Source: Membranipora membranacea (Eukaryota; Bryozoa; Gymnolaemata; Cheilostomatida; Membraniporidae). Taken from it: a stretch of DNA of 60,000 bases. Location of the stretch: positions 5,644,001-5,704,000 of the forward strand of contig OU612072.1 of the NCBI GenBank assembly GCA_914767715.1. The letters are read 5' to 3'. Below, piece after piece: positions 49,466 through 60,000 of the stretch. Position 1 is the stretch's first letter. Each line of letters starts with the position of its first letter. The notes below the pieces were generated by a model, which worked only from the letters and a program-made list of their open reading frames with translations, ran no database searches and had not been told where the DNA came from. The position numbers were made by a program, and so were the translations under genes.

Positions 49466-49892
49466 CAGTAGTTACGCAATATTTTCACACTTAGAAAATT
49501 AAGAGCACTCCTGGGTAAAAATTACGTAAAGTGTTAGAAATTGTCCTCCCTTCTCATATATGACGTATGACGTATTTGCGAAGCCTAGTGCTGAACCAGC
49601 CCAATAAACTATCACTTGTATCTACCTGAGAGAACTGTATAAATTCATAAATGAAGTTATCTACTGTTGTAAAATATCTCCTGACAATGGAACAATAATT
49701 ATTTTGAACTTATGTGAAAAGAATGGTGATTAAGTATTTTGAAGTAGTAGTTTATTAGGTTGGCACAGCACTAGGCAACATGGATACCTCATAGCTCTTA
49801 GATGAGAAGGGAGGACAATTTCTAATACTGTACATAATTTTTACCCTTAAATGCTCCGAATTTTCTAAATGTGAAAACAATGCATAACTAAT
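49466..49892. mobile_element. Hairpin MITE
   Basis: TAGTTACGCAATATTTTCAC through GAAATTGTCCTCCCTTCTCAT (to about 49557) returns inverted at about 49803-49892 with a few mismatches. The central 245 bp is unrelated AT-rich sequence. No ORF. Confidence 0.7.
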
Positions 49893-50189
49893 GTAGAACT
49901 AGCTGCCAGTCTATATATTGCTGTGGTCCTTCCACAGTCTTTAATGAGAATGTTAATTGAAATTGTTATTTTCCTTAGTCTGGTCAATACATGAAAGCTC
50001 TCGTGGTCTACATCTCAGTAGAGCTGTGAGCGCATTGAGATTCTTTGACCAGCAATACCGACAAGAAGCGTAAAGTATTTTGGTCACAAAAATTTTTTGA
50101 AATGCTCTGGCATGGTCACCAAAGAAGTTCTATGGTCTACATTTTAGTAGAGCTATGAGCGTAATGACATTCTTAGACGGGCAAGGAAA

Positions 50190-50540
50190 ATACTTTTCAA
50201 TAAATTTCCAGATTACCAACCTTACGCGTCCGTCCCACTTCTGACACCAGTGTCGGGAAATTCTAACTTCTCAGAATTGCCAGCATGGGCTTGGCTTAAT
50301 TATTCCCAATCTCCAACTTGTTCTGACGAACAGGTAAGGCTTAACAGCAACCTGCCAGTTGGAAAATACTTTTCAATAAATTTCCAGATTACCAGCCTTC
50401 CGCGTCCGTCCCACTTCTGACACCAGTGTCAGGAGATTCTATTTTGTCAGGATAACCAGCATGGGCTTGGCTTAATTATTCCCAATCTCCAGCTTGTTCT
50501 GATGAATACGTAAAGCTTAACAGCAACCTGCCAGTCGAAA
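50190..50540. repeat. Tandem repeat, two ~180-bp units
   Basis: The unit starts GGAAAATACTTTTCAATAAA, contains CGCGTCCGTCCCACTTCTGA and CAGCATGGGCTTGGCTTAAT, and ends CAGCAACCTGCCAGT. Upstream at 49990-50185 is a looser duplication around GGTCTACAT(C/T)T(C/T)AGTAGAGC. Possibly the LTR/UTR of the Gypsy-like relic. Confidence 0.7.
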
Positions 50541-51219
50541 ATGTCTGTTAAAATCAAGCCTACCAGCCAGGCATAAAAAGATGTTGTTTATCAACTATGA
50601 TATGATTTTATTTTTGTACTAACTTACTATCTCAAACTTAGAGAGAAACTGCATATAATTTGATATAAACGGTGAAAATAATTGATCCATTATTGGTGAA
50701 GTCCGCTATCAAATATGAAGTGTCAAGCTGTAAGAGGGAAGGGTGAAAGGGAGCTAAAGATAGTTACAGTCGTCGCATTTATAAAGGATAACAGACAAAA
50801 CATAGTGAGGGAATAAAACGTATGCATAGAATGTGTCCTTAGTGTTTAATATTTGTACGACAGTCAAAGACTGAAACTCCCCGTAATACCAAGTCACAGT
50901 GATACAATTAAAGGGTTGGAAATAATGTGTATGTATGTGTGTAGTAGGAGTAGCGAATTAAACTCAGATTATTTTTAGGTTATGGCAGAAATGCTGTAAA
51001 ACTTATCACTTCTCTACAACACTCTCAGATATGGTTTTCACATTCAAAAACTTATTAATGTGCTGAGTAATAGGTTTTTCATACCGTGTGCAGTCAGTCT
51101 ATTGATTCTCGTGTCAGAAAGTATCACTTATGTATGTCATACACACCTAGAACTCTTACTATATTATACATAGCTTCTCTACTGAATGTTACTTACATTC
51201 TCATAGTTCTTTTCTAGGC
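50541..51219. other. 3' flank of gene 2
   Basis: No coding sequence. On the minus strand this would be the 3' UTR and downstream region of gene 2. I did not identify a definite polyadenylation site. Confidence 0.35.
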
Positions 51220-51482
51220 CTACATTGGCATAGGTAGACCTATGGCTTGTGATGATGAAGTGACACTTCTAAGCTGATGATTATCTCCGCAGTTTGATTC
51301 TGCATACACATGATCATCTTCTACTCTAGCCCTGCTCAGCACCTCATACTGTGAGGATAAGGTAGCATACTGAAGATCTTCTTTAGAAGAGATTAAGTTA
51401 TCAGGTACAGTCTCATATTCAGCAGTTGTTTGTGATTTGGATGTCGGAACATCAAGGATTATCTCCTCATAGTCCCTTGGAT
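51220..51482 (-). other. Gene 2 last exon: tyrosine-motif cytoplasmic tail
   Basis: This exon was found by reading the minus strand. The acceptor is ...TTTGATAAG|ATCC and the exon is read in phase 1. The frame is open for 87 residues to TAG at 51220-51222. Motifs in order: RDYEEI (51477-51460), AEYETV (51423-51406), LQYATL (51375-51358), SQYEVL (51354-51337), then HVYAES. LQYATL and SQYEVL fit the ITIM consensus (S/I/V/L)xYxx(I/V/L). YEEI is the optimal Src-family SH2 ligand. The phase fits only the preceding 59-nt exon, which supports the model. Confidence 0.72.
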
Positions 51483-54400
51483 CTTATCAAATAGGAAACA
51501 TACTAAATTTACTAATGATTCAGATGTAAAGATTCACAGGTAAAAATCATACTGTGGTCTGAAGATAGACACAAAATCAATAGCAAGGAAACTAGACGTT
51601 AATTTGAAACATAATAGAATTAACAAACCAGGCTTGACAGTCCGTTCTTTATCTAGTTATTTCTCTGTCAAGTTATGCAAATAAACCTTCACAATTTACA
51701 ATAAGGGAATTTGATTCGAGCAATGAGTGAGTTTTTGTGATAGAAGAAGCTAGAATTTCATCACTCACCGTGGGTCTGGGGAGAGCTTGCTGCCGGATAG
51801 TGCTCTTTGCCGCTAATTCTATCTGTACTGCAAATGGTAGTGAAGCAGTATGAACTAAGGCCAGAGCAGATAGGCACAATTTATTGAGGTTGGAGACAGC
51901 ATAGGGTAAGTGACTTCTCATATTTCACCTCTACTCTGAATTTTACATTTTCAAATTTTCATTCACAGTCAGTACCATTATGAACCACAACATTGGTGTA
52001 CATTAAAATTTCCAAACTTTGAATAAGTAAACCTACTTCTTGGTTTGCTGCATATTTCTTTTCTTCAAAAGTATGACCAGTAATATGATGAGGGTACCAA
52101 CAACCAAGGGTACAATCACTATTCCAGCAATGACTCCGGATGACAGATCACCTTTAGGCTCTATACTCTCTGGGTCTGGTGATAGTGTTATATCTTCCAG
52201 AGGAGCTGTGGGGACACAATCAAATCTTGGCAAAATCCATTGGATGCAACAGCTTGAAGATACTTATCTTCTTAAAGCTGTGTCTGGCCCTTAATAAAGT
52301 ATGATGGCATGAACATGAGCATGAGATGAATCGAACAATTTTTGGCTCTGTATATTACACTGTAAATTTAGCAGGATCGTGCATAGTCATTACTAAGAAG
52401 AAGGATATGGGGATATAAGGATTGAATGCCTCAGTACCAGACTGTTGTTAAGAATTATTACTGTGACAACAACAACAAAAAATGTATGGCCTGCCACGTA
52501 GAACCATGCAGTCCAATTTATAAAATAAGGGGATAGAAGGCTTTCTAAATATGACTAGATGTTGTTCCGTATGGCAAGTTTTCTGATTGAAACAATCGAT
52601 TTTTATTCCAAAGGAATCCTTAAGATTTAAACAGACTTGTGAGCATCACATGCAGATCCAAGGTCTGCTTACACACTACTTTGCTAGCTTTATAAACAGG
52701 GTTATACCTTGAATATCAGCGATAGGTTGATCCAACACTTGAACAATAACATCGGTTTGTCCCTGTAAAAATAGTCAAAGTCAAAGACAAAGATGATTCA
52801 ATAACTTTCTAGTATCACACTATGGGAGGCACATAGACATTCATAAAGAATAATCCAGTGATGGACCAATATCAGATTCGACTATGATGCCAACGAATTG
52901 CACCAATGCTAGCTGGATATAATCGTTATCAAGAGAAATTTGATTATTTTCAAGTTGATTTGTGGTTAACATATTTGATTTTAATTGAATTGCAAAGTCA
53001 CACATCACCGAAACAAGGAAGCAGAATCTGTTACCATAGACCAGTTAATGACTTGTATGGATGCAAATGCACTGCGTCCACACTTGGTACAAATAAAAAC
53101 TTATGGTAGGGAAGTAACCTTTCAGAAGCATACTATACGAAATATTTGTGTTTCTTGACCCTGGATTGTTTTCTAAGCTGCGGAAAAGACACCCATATAT
53201 TAAGAACGGGAGCCAGAAGTAGTTTCACAAAGCATATTTTTATTTTTACATCAATCGAATTGCACACTGTGAGCTACTTCCTTCTAGAAATTCTAAGAAA
53301 TTAACTGACACCAACTAAAATGCCCCCTAGAGGCATTGAAATTAACTTCATGCGTGTATTTAATTGGCTAAAAGACAATTTGTGTGCCACTTTTATCGGG
53401 TGTGTCTGTTATTAGATGTCATTTATAGGCCCAAAAGGTCATCAGGGTTAACAATCAAAAGTTTCAACATGAGCATGAGTGTCATAACTTTGGGTGTATC
53501 AGTGAATCATCTCATCATAAAAATTGTCGTCTGTTTTATCGATAAAATCCCATTTCATTGGCTGTATCTCATGCAATACTGATTCCATGCCTTCCAATGC
53601 AAGGCAATGATCACGAAGCAATGTGATTAGGGTGCCAATACTTCAACACGCTTCCCAGTTTTGTTACTCATTTTAATTACCTGTTTCAGTGACTCATCCT
53701 ACTTTTTCTCCCACGAAATAAAACCTACCTGTATTCGGACATCAACACCGTAGTAAACATCGTATCCAGATCCTTTTTCAAGTGGAACATTGAGAACTCC
53801 ATTGTAAATATTGCCATCACCTACTGGAAATCGGTAGCCTGTACAATAAAAATTGATGATTGTTTGTAAGATAGTTAAGATAAAAAATATGGGAAGTTAT
53901 GATTTGGTCAGCGATGTGAATATTTGTGAAAAAAATCAGGTAACCAAGGTCAATGAATAACCTCATTGCAAGATTAACTAATAGTATCATGTCTTTTCAT
54001 CTAAGACTAGACTAAGTTAACTTTTATGCAGCCATGGCAAAATAATTAAGTTTGTTTTCGCACCAGCTGGAGGGGCTTCTGTGAGAATGGCAGCCAAGTA
54101 ATAATCTAGACTGCAATCTGCTGCTTCTGTGAAGTTGAGTAATGGGTCAAATATGGTAGGCCCAGCCCGTTCTGGTATGATCTGATAGGAACAAGACTGA
54201 GATGCTCGTCTCTCTCTTCCTCTTTCCGCTGCAGCTGTTTTCCTTGCGACAATAACTTTGTAAGCCCTGGAATACGACACACATGAAGAAAGAAGTCTCA
54301 ATTTTGGTGAATCGATCACAAAATTAATTCAATGTTTTCATTTGCTCTTTTCTTTCAGTTTCGAACATTGTAAACTTTAGGAAAAAAATTGACAAGCGTC

Positions 54401-57400
54401 TACTGATATATTCCCTTGTATTTGGGCAGCAATATACCTTAGTTGTTGTTCATAAAATTATTTCCGACCAACGAATCGGAGCCTTTGTAGCATTTTCAAA
54501 AGCATGAAGCTATCGAGGATGTTTACTCACACAACTTGAGCGTTTTCAGGTGTTGGGATGTCAGGAAGTGGTACTGGGAATATTCCACCTACTTCAGGGA
54601 TCACTTCTTCTTGAGGTACAGAAATACCAACTACAAACAAATCATTTCAGGATTATTAATTGATTTCAACACCTGTATGCTCACATCATCAGGATGAAAC
54701 TTCTAGTTTGTGATATATCTGACTCTTATTACAGGTCAAGTCTGCATAATGCTTTTACTCATAATGTTTTCATTGCCTATTGTAATAAGGGATCAAAGAT
54801 GGAATTTCGCCGTTGTCATAGTTTTCCCTTTGATTTGGTTGATAAGTACTCACAATTTATATGGGTGATGGTAGATACTTCTTCACTGGCAGGACCTCTG
54901 TTATATCTCTGGTTGTTAGATGTGAAGGCTGTGACATCACATTTCACTTCAGTACCAGCTGAGAAGCCACAGATATCTACAGATATCGGTAATGTTCCTG
55001 CAGGTTCTTCCTTCTTTATATCAAGATCAGTGCTATTATGCTTACATGTAATCTACAGCAATGCAAATGTAATAAGAAAAAAATGAGAACAGGTGTGGGA
55101 AGAAAATTGAATCAGCTTTTGTCACTTTCCAAAGCATCTATGGTTTAGATTGAATCTCCTGATCCTGTAGGAGATAATTCAATATCATGTAATTTTCACA
55201 GCATGAGTTTTCCTGTTGCGAAATCAAGTTCGGGATATTCAGCTTATCCTTTGACTTGCCGCTCAAACAGCATAACAGCATTATTCAGTAATCAATTGAT
55301 AAATTTGTATATTCAACTATGGAGTTTTTGTCCCATACTTCATCTCACAACATTGAAGAGATTTTGAAAGTTTTACATGAAGCTAACAATCTAGAAATCT
55401 AACAATCTAGTCCAGTTTTAATCTTATAGACAATAGTGTTGTATTGAGCCAGCAAAAATGAAAATGAGCCACTGAAATTTCCCTAAATTCGGGTACGAGT
55501 CGGGTCGAGTCGAAAAGAGCCGTGAAATGGATTTACATTACGACTTCATAAGTCGATGTCCTACTCCTACACTGTCTTCAGATATCACAATTTAAAAGAA
55601 TGATGGATATTCATCAACTAATCACTAGTGCAATTAGCTAATAGTACATGTTAAGTTTGATTCAGTTTGTAATATATCATCTAGACATAATGAACTATGT
55701 TGAGACCAAGTTTCATCGAATTCTGTCAAGGTTTTATCAAACTATAGATGTCTGAAGAAAGCTTTATGCAGTCTTGTAAGCCGTTCATAATAATCACAGC
55801 AAAAGCATGACTAATAGCTATATGTGTTTTATCATCGTATAGTCTGTATTTCCGATATCATCACCTAAAATCCATAGCATAGTGGTTAAGATCGTGGACT
55901 GTTGTGCACTAGGTCTAAGTATTTTGACCATCACTCTAGTAGATGAGACCCGTAAGGATGTAGACCTCTGACCCGAATTGACCCTAACATGACCCGACCG
56001 TTGAAACATGAAACTCCGTAGATTCCCAGAGTTAATTACGGTTAACTCACTTGGTATTTGGTGATTGGACCATTTACATTGCTCGTAGCATTTGACCATC
56101 GGATATTCACACATGTCTTGTTAACTGCTAGTAGAGAAATTCCACTAGGTGCTTCGTTCGGTGCTAGAACAAACAAATAGATTAGAGCAGCTGAGAATAT
56201 AACCAAAAAATATAAATCAAATAATCCACGATAAAAGAAAGACTTTTTCCAAGGGCCAATGCCCTTTGAGAGCCATAATACTTTTCTTATGATTTAGAGA
56301 GGTAACAAGTTTATCATTTTCAAACGACTTTGGTTAAAGGGGAAAGGTTCAGTTTGCAGATTAGCCAGTGCATGCTTCAGTAAGAGTGAGCGATGCTTTT
56401 CATAGTTATTGTTCACATGGTCTTTCAACTAGACAAATTTGGTCACAAACTCTTCACTCAGAATGTTTATAGTTCCATCAAAGAGTGAGCGATTTGAGAA
56501 CGAGACCCCTGCAGATATCCCTCCCACACAGATTGAGCGACCAGATAGTGATGTCAGCTGTTTTCAAATTGAAAGATGCCGCAGAGGAATTCCGATTAAT
56601 ATCACAGTTGATTGAAAACAAACCTGTAGATATGGTTGTCAGTTGAAGTCTTGACCACACACTTTCCATACCCTGGGAATTTACTGCTCTTACACTGACT
56701 TCATAATTTTTATGGGCCTTCAGTGTCACATCAAGAGCTGGGTCCATAGAATTATAGGTGGTATCATCAACAGAGATTATATAAGTTAGAATCTGGTTCA
56801 TCAAGGGCTCACAACCAGTTGTACCAGGTACCTACAAACCATAAAACAAAGGCATGCATATCTTTAAGAGCCATTTAATTTGAAATCCTCCAAACCATTT
56901 TAATGTCTTCCTTAAATCAATTTCTGCTACATTGAATACTATACAGGATCTTAAGTTGGTGTGCGCTTATTAAAGAAGGAAAAGGGGATAAACAGTCGTA
57001 TGCAAAACATTATCACCTGCCATCTGATGAACAAATTGACTGGTCTTTCTTCATTCTCCATATCTTCTGACTGAGTCACAGATATTTCTCCTGGTGTGCT
57101 TGGATCTGATTACCGAGAGGAAAAATAACAAGTGTGTTATAAAAAACCTTCTGCCTTAATCGACTGAACTGGTTTGAAAGCCGTAGAAGGATTGCTTCAT
57201 ATTGACAAGAAATTTACATCTGCTGTACCATGAATATTCGATTTGCGAGTCATTGTCATTTAATTGATAAAGATACATAGGATAAATTGGTCTTACCACT
57301 GCACGTATAGGCGATGAAGTTTTCTGAAATGTCATGGATTTCATTTCCATGGCATAGGTGAATAGCTTGATTACACAAGAGTATGTTGTAGAGTGACTCA

Positions 57401-59913
57401 AACCAACATGAGAGAAGATTATTGAAATGCTAAAAACTTTTCTTATGTGTATACAGCCAGTAAATACATTGTCAGGTTATTAGTTCATAGACTTCTTCCC
57501 CAGTCATGACAACAGCTTTGTGTAAGGTCAAAAAAGGAAAAAAATGCCGGTGTGGCTCCTATGCTGACCAAAATGACTCAGTAGCTCATTTTGTTGTTAG
57601 GGATTATATCAATTGGTCTCTGTTGCCACAATACCATGAGCAATTTTACATATAGACTAGACTCTGTTTGTTGCCGATTTACTCACCTTGACAAATGTAA
57701 GGCGAAGTGCTTGCATTAAATCGTTGATTAAGCAACACATGACTGTATGTTAAAATTTCGGCCTCAAAGAAATATTGAGTTGATGGTGTCAGGTTTTCTT
57801 GTGAGAAGACAATGTCCTCTGTGCCGCCCATTATGATTCTCCTTTGGATTTGATTCCTTTCACCTGCGGCGGATATCTCGTAAATTGTTAAACTGCATAA
57901 AAAGAAGAAAGGATAAAACAAGTTTTCTTTGTTGCATTTATAACCATGCCAATTCTTTCATGGTGAATCAGGGGTTTAAATGAAGTACCAATGAGTGTTA
58001 CACATTTGGTCACATTTGTGGATACATTGGGCCTGTAGATAAGCTCAACATTTCATTCCTCACTTTTATGGATAGTTGTGTCGTTCATGATAGTCATGTG
58101 ACATGCTGAGAACAACAATAAAATTAAATCTCGAGGAAGTTATTTTATTGAAATAACTAAGCCTCATCATGATTTCACATTCTCAATTATGAAAAAATAT
58201 AAAACCTCTCATACCACAGCTTGGCAATTATGAATGTTGATATGGGTGTTAGAGCTGCAGCTGCTGTTGATACGTTTAAGCAGTGACAGCTTTCGACAAA
58301 AATTATTGAAGCTACTTTTCCAGTGATTGTGGCTCAAAACCGTCACCCATTTAGGTCACAGTGGTGAAAAGTCTACTGAGCAAGGTAATTTATCCGATTT
58401 AATAATTTGGTATAATTTGGTAGCCATGTTTCAGACGATAACTTTTGGCTTAATCGATTCTAAAATACTAAGTCCTGCTTTTTACTGTTTGATGCAATAT
58501 CTTAAAACAAAACAATTCAAAGGCTCACCGACCACTCACATGGAATACTCAAATGTTGATGTGTTGAATTGAGATAGACTGATTGTTAGATTCATTGTGA
58601 ATGGAGAAATTTCATCAATGTATTGTTGGAGGTTGATGGCAATGACATCTGTAAGAGAAAGCAGACAAAGCGTAGGCTATTGACGATGATTTGGTGGCCT
58701 ACTATCTGAGAGGGGAAATTGTGCTGAATCTCGAGCCCAGCGGAAGGTGAAACAGCTTAGGCTCTCCCTAGCTCAGCTCTTTTCAAACTTTGCTTGTTCC
58801 AATTATTGCCCAATCACATAGCACTGGATATCATTGGGCTGTGGATCTTCAAGATATTGTAGATGGTGTTATAAAAGCCAGTATTTCTTTTTAATTACTC
58901 AAACTATAAGGCGACTCACCTTCCATGCTGAATCCCTCAACAGTGACCTCTCTCAGAGTAACAGATGCACTAGAAGGATTAAATAAAGCAATGTGTCGAG
59001 CACTCTCAGCAGCATAGAATTCAGCATCAGTAAAGTCGCCTGCAGGCTCCCTGACAGTGTAGATTGACCTCCAATTATTTCCAATTGTACTTGGATTTGA
59101 TGGATTGGAACTACTGCTTGACAAAATCTGTACATTATTGAGCCGACTGTCTACAAATCATAATATAGTCATAGCCACATAAATGTTTGGGAAAAGCTTG
59201 ACAGTAATAGACGATATCAGAAGTGCCAATTATCGTCCTTACTTATATTTTTGACATCATTCTCACAGGCTGCGGACAGGACACAGGAGGAGGGTTCGTT
59301 TCATTTTGATGCAGCGCATCTTTATTTTTGTTGTTTCGGTGTTTGTTTTCATGGTTGATACACTGTTGAGTGGATTTTTTTAGAGATCGAACATATTAGG
59401 ACCTATCTCAAGTGTTGCCTGCACTTCCCTTTAACACTCGGCATCAACAGCATCCCTAAATAAACTATAGGAGTGATTCAAACTCAACATTGTGGCATCT
59501 GGATTTAAATGGTCTGAATTTTGAGAACAATGTCTGATGACTATTTCAGATTGAAAAAAGTATTATTATTCGAAATCAGCGCTCGCTAACATCAGTCAAT
59601 ATCTTCATATTTGTGTCAAATATCCACTATCACTTACTCAATACAGAACCTCTATTACAAATAGTTATTCTGTAGATGTAGTAGATCTTTCCCAAGTCAA
59701 CTTTCCACCAGCTGTTTGTATATGGCTCTGTATGGGAAAACAGTCCGTCTAATCTATCCAGATTTGTACATTGGTTAGGTCGTGGTATTCCATCAACGGC
59801 TATTGAAGGTACTCTTGGCCCTGTCTCACCTGCCACACTACGGGGCCGATCAAACGTAGTGGACTGTAGGACATTTTTCCCGATCGCAACGTTGACACTC
59901 GCGTGGCTATGAC
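51220..59913 (-). CDS. Gene 2: paralogous F-type lectin/FN3 receptor with ITIM-like tail (5' partial)
   Basis: Exons in the window (minus strand): 59913-59638, 59150-58920, 58648-58540, 57892-57687, 57105-57017, 56831-56624, 56163-56051, 55052-54854, 54630-54531, 54266-54064, 53838-53729, 52762-52708, 52205-52037, 51827-51769, 51482-51220. The signal-peptide exon lies beyond base 60000. Phases match gene 1 exon for exon and the model stays open for 795 codons to TAG at 51220. Architecture: F-type lectin, three FN3-like domains, RPTP-like membrane-proximal region, transmembrane helix (VIAGIVIVPLVVGTLIILL), then a cytoplasmic tail of about 116 residues with five YxxΦ-like or related tyrosine motifs. 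If intron 52036-51828 is retained, translation stops at 52033 and leaves a 10-residue tail. No phosphatase or kinase domain is present. Inferred role: adhesion or recognition receptor signalling through SH2 proteins. Transcript data are needed for the last three exons. Confidence 0.82.
51769..51827 (-). other. Gene 2 small cytoplasmic linker exon (59 nt)
   Basis: A strong acceptor (pyrimidine-rich, ending CATTTGCAG) and a strong donor (CACG|GTGAGTG) bound 59 nt that are open in the one phase (2 to 1) needed to join the transmembrane exon to the tyrosine-motif exon. It encodes about 19 polar residues with one tyrosine (EHYPAAS). Confidence 0.68.
57297..57420 (-). pseudogene. Degenerate extra copy of the FN3 exon 5 in gene 2
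   Basis: The minus strand reads LSHSTTYSCVIKLFTYAME, close to gene 1 exon 5 (LSPSTTYNYKLELFTYDMM). It is followed by a GTAAGA donor at its end. The 5' half of the exon and its acceptor are not recognisable, and the last codons are shifted in frame relative to SPYICQG of the true exon 5. I read it as a duplicated exon that decayed, lying between exons 5 and 6 of gene 2. Confidence 0.55.
58920..59913 (-). other. Gene 2 F-type lectin domain, exons 2-3
   Basis: Exons 59913-59638 and 59150-58920 encode NVAIGKN, AVDGIPRP, NSWWKVDL, ITICNRG and VTVEGFS in the same order as gene 1. The H-x26-R spacing is conserved, but the RxD aspartate is serine (R-G-S). Identity to gene 1 is moderate, clearly lower than in the membrane-proximal exons. 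Confidence 0.83.
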
Positions 59914-60000
59914 CTTCAAGTAAGGTGGTGTAATGTAATTAGAAGGCATAATTTATAAAAAAAACATTGCTTCCTGTAACAAGGGATCAAAAAAGTCTTA

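Noticed and set aside
51406-51423. AEYETV as an ITSM, or the tail as an ITAM
   Set aside because: ITSM needs Thr two before Tyr (here Ala), and ITAM spacing (YxxL x6-8 YxxL) is not met by the LQYATL/SQYEVL pair.
51673-51921. 82-residue minus-strand frame as the coding frame
   Set aside because: The 59-nt exon within it is read in another frame, set by the splice sites and the phases of its neighbours.
54694-55086. 130-residue plus-strand frame
   Set aside because: Antisense shadow of gene 2 exon 9.

Overview
The window is eukaryotic and looks like an invertebrate animal genome. Its host genes have many short exons with consensus GT/AG introns and vertebrate-like extracellular domains. It also carries BEL/Pao, Gypsy-like, non-LTR, hAT-like, TTAA-type and P/THAP9-like elements and tRNA-derived SINE-like repeats. 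The phylum cannot be fixed from the sequence alone; a sponge or cnidarian would fit, but that is inference.

Two paralogous genes in the same orientation (minus strand) flank the window. Gene 1 (10,335 down to 520) and gene 2 (59,913 down to 51,220, first exon beyond the window) share exon order, intron phases and largely exon length. Each encodes a type I membrane receptor: signal peptide, F-type lectin (fucolectin/FTP) domain, three FN3-like domains, a membrane-proximal region resembling that of receptor tyrosine phosphatases, then one transmembrane helix. In gene 2, two further small exons that I assembled by splice sites and phase encode a cytoplasmic tail with tyrosine motifs: RDYEEI, AEYETV, LQYATL and SQYEVL. 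The last two fit the ITIM consensus. This candidate lectin/FN3 receptor with an immunoreceptor-like tail is the most interesting gene system here. Gene 1 has the same splice donor at the same codon, and its tail exons would lie left of base 1.

The 41 kb between the two genes is mostly mobile DNA. 10.8-11.7 kb: a broken MADF/BESS gene. 14.75-17.97 kb: a P/THAP9-like relic with inverted repeats of about 280 bp. 20.44-20.89 kb: a hairpin MITE. 21.8-22.1 kb: a non-LTR tail. 22.2-22.7 kb: a repeat found again at 41.2-41.7 kb. 23.1-28.6 kb: a disrupted BEL/Pao retrotransposon on the minus strand. 28.64-29.05 kb: a hAT-like MITE that carries a tRNA-like unit (second copy at 6-476). 29.43-38.45 kb: a candidate 9-kb transposon with a 9-bp target duplication and two convergent genes. 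Its plus-strand gene encodes a P/THAP9-like catalytic core and its minus-strand gene encodes a C2H2 finger plus a transposase-like C-terminal region. 38.48-41.19 kb: a large foldback element built around repeated CGCGAAAACAACC motifs. 41.8-42.0 kb: a lone MADF first exon. 46.5-47.4 kb: a non-LTR pol relic. 47.9-48.6 kb: a Gypsy-like protease relic. 49.5-50.5 kb: a MITE and tandem repeats.

The introns of gene 1 also hold a TTAA-flanked element and a long hairpin. Exon boundaries come from reading splice sites by eye and have no transcript support. In both receptor genes all exon phases close and the summed lengths are divisible by three.
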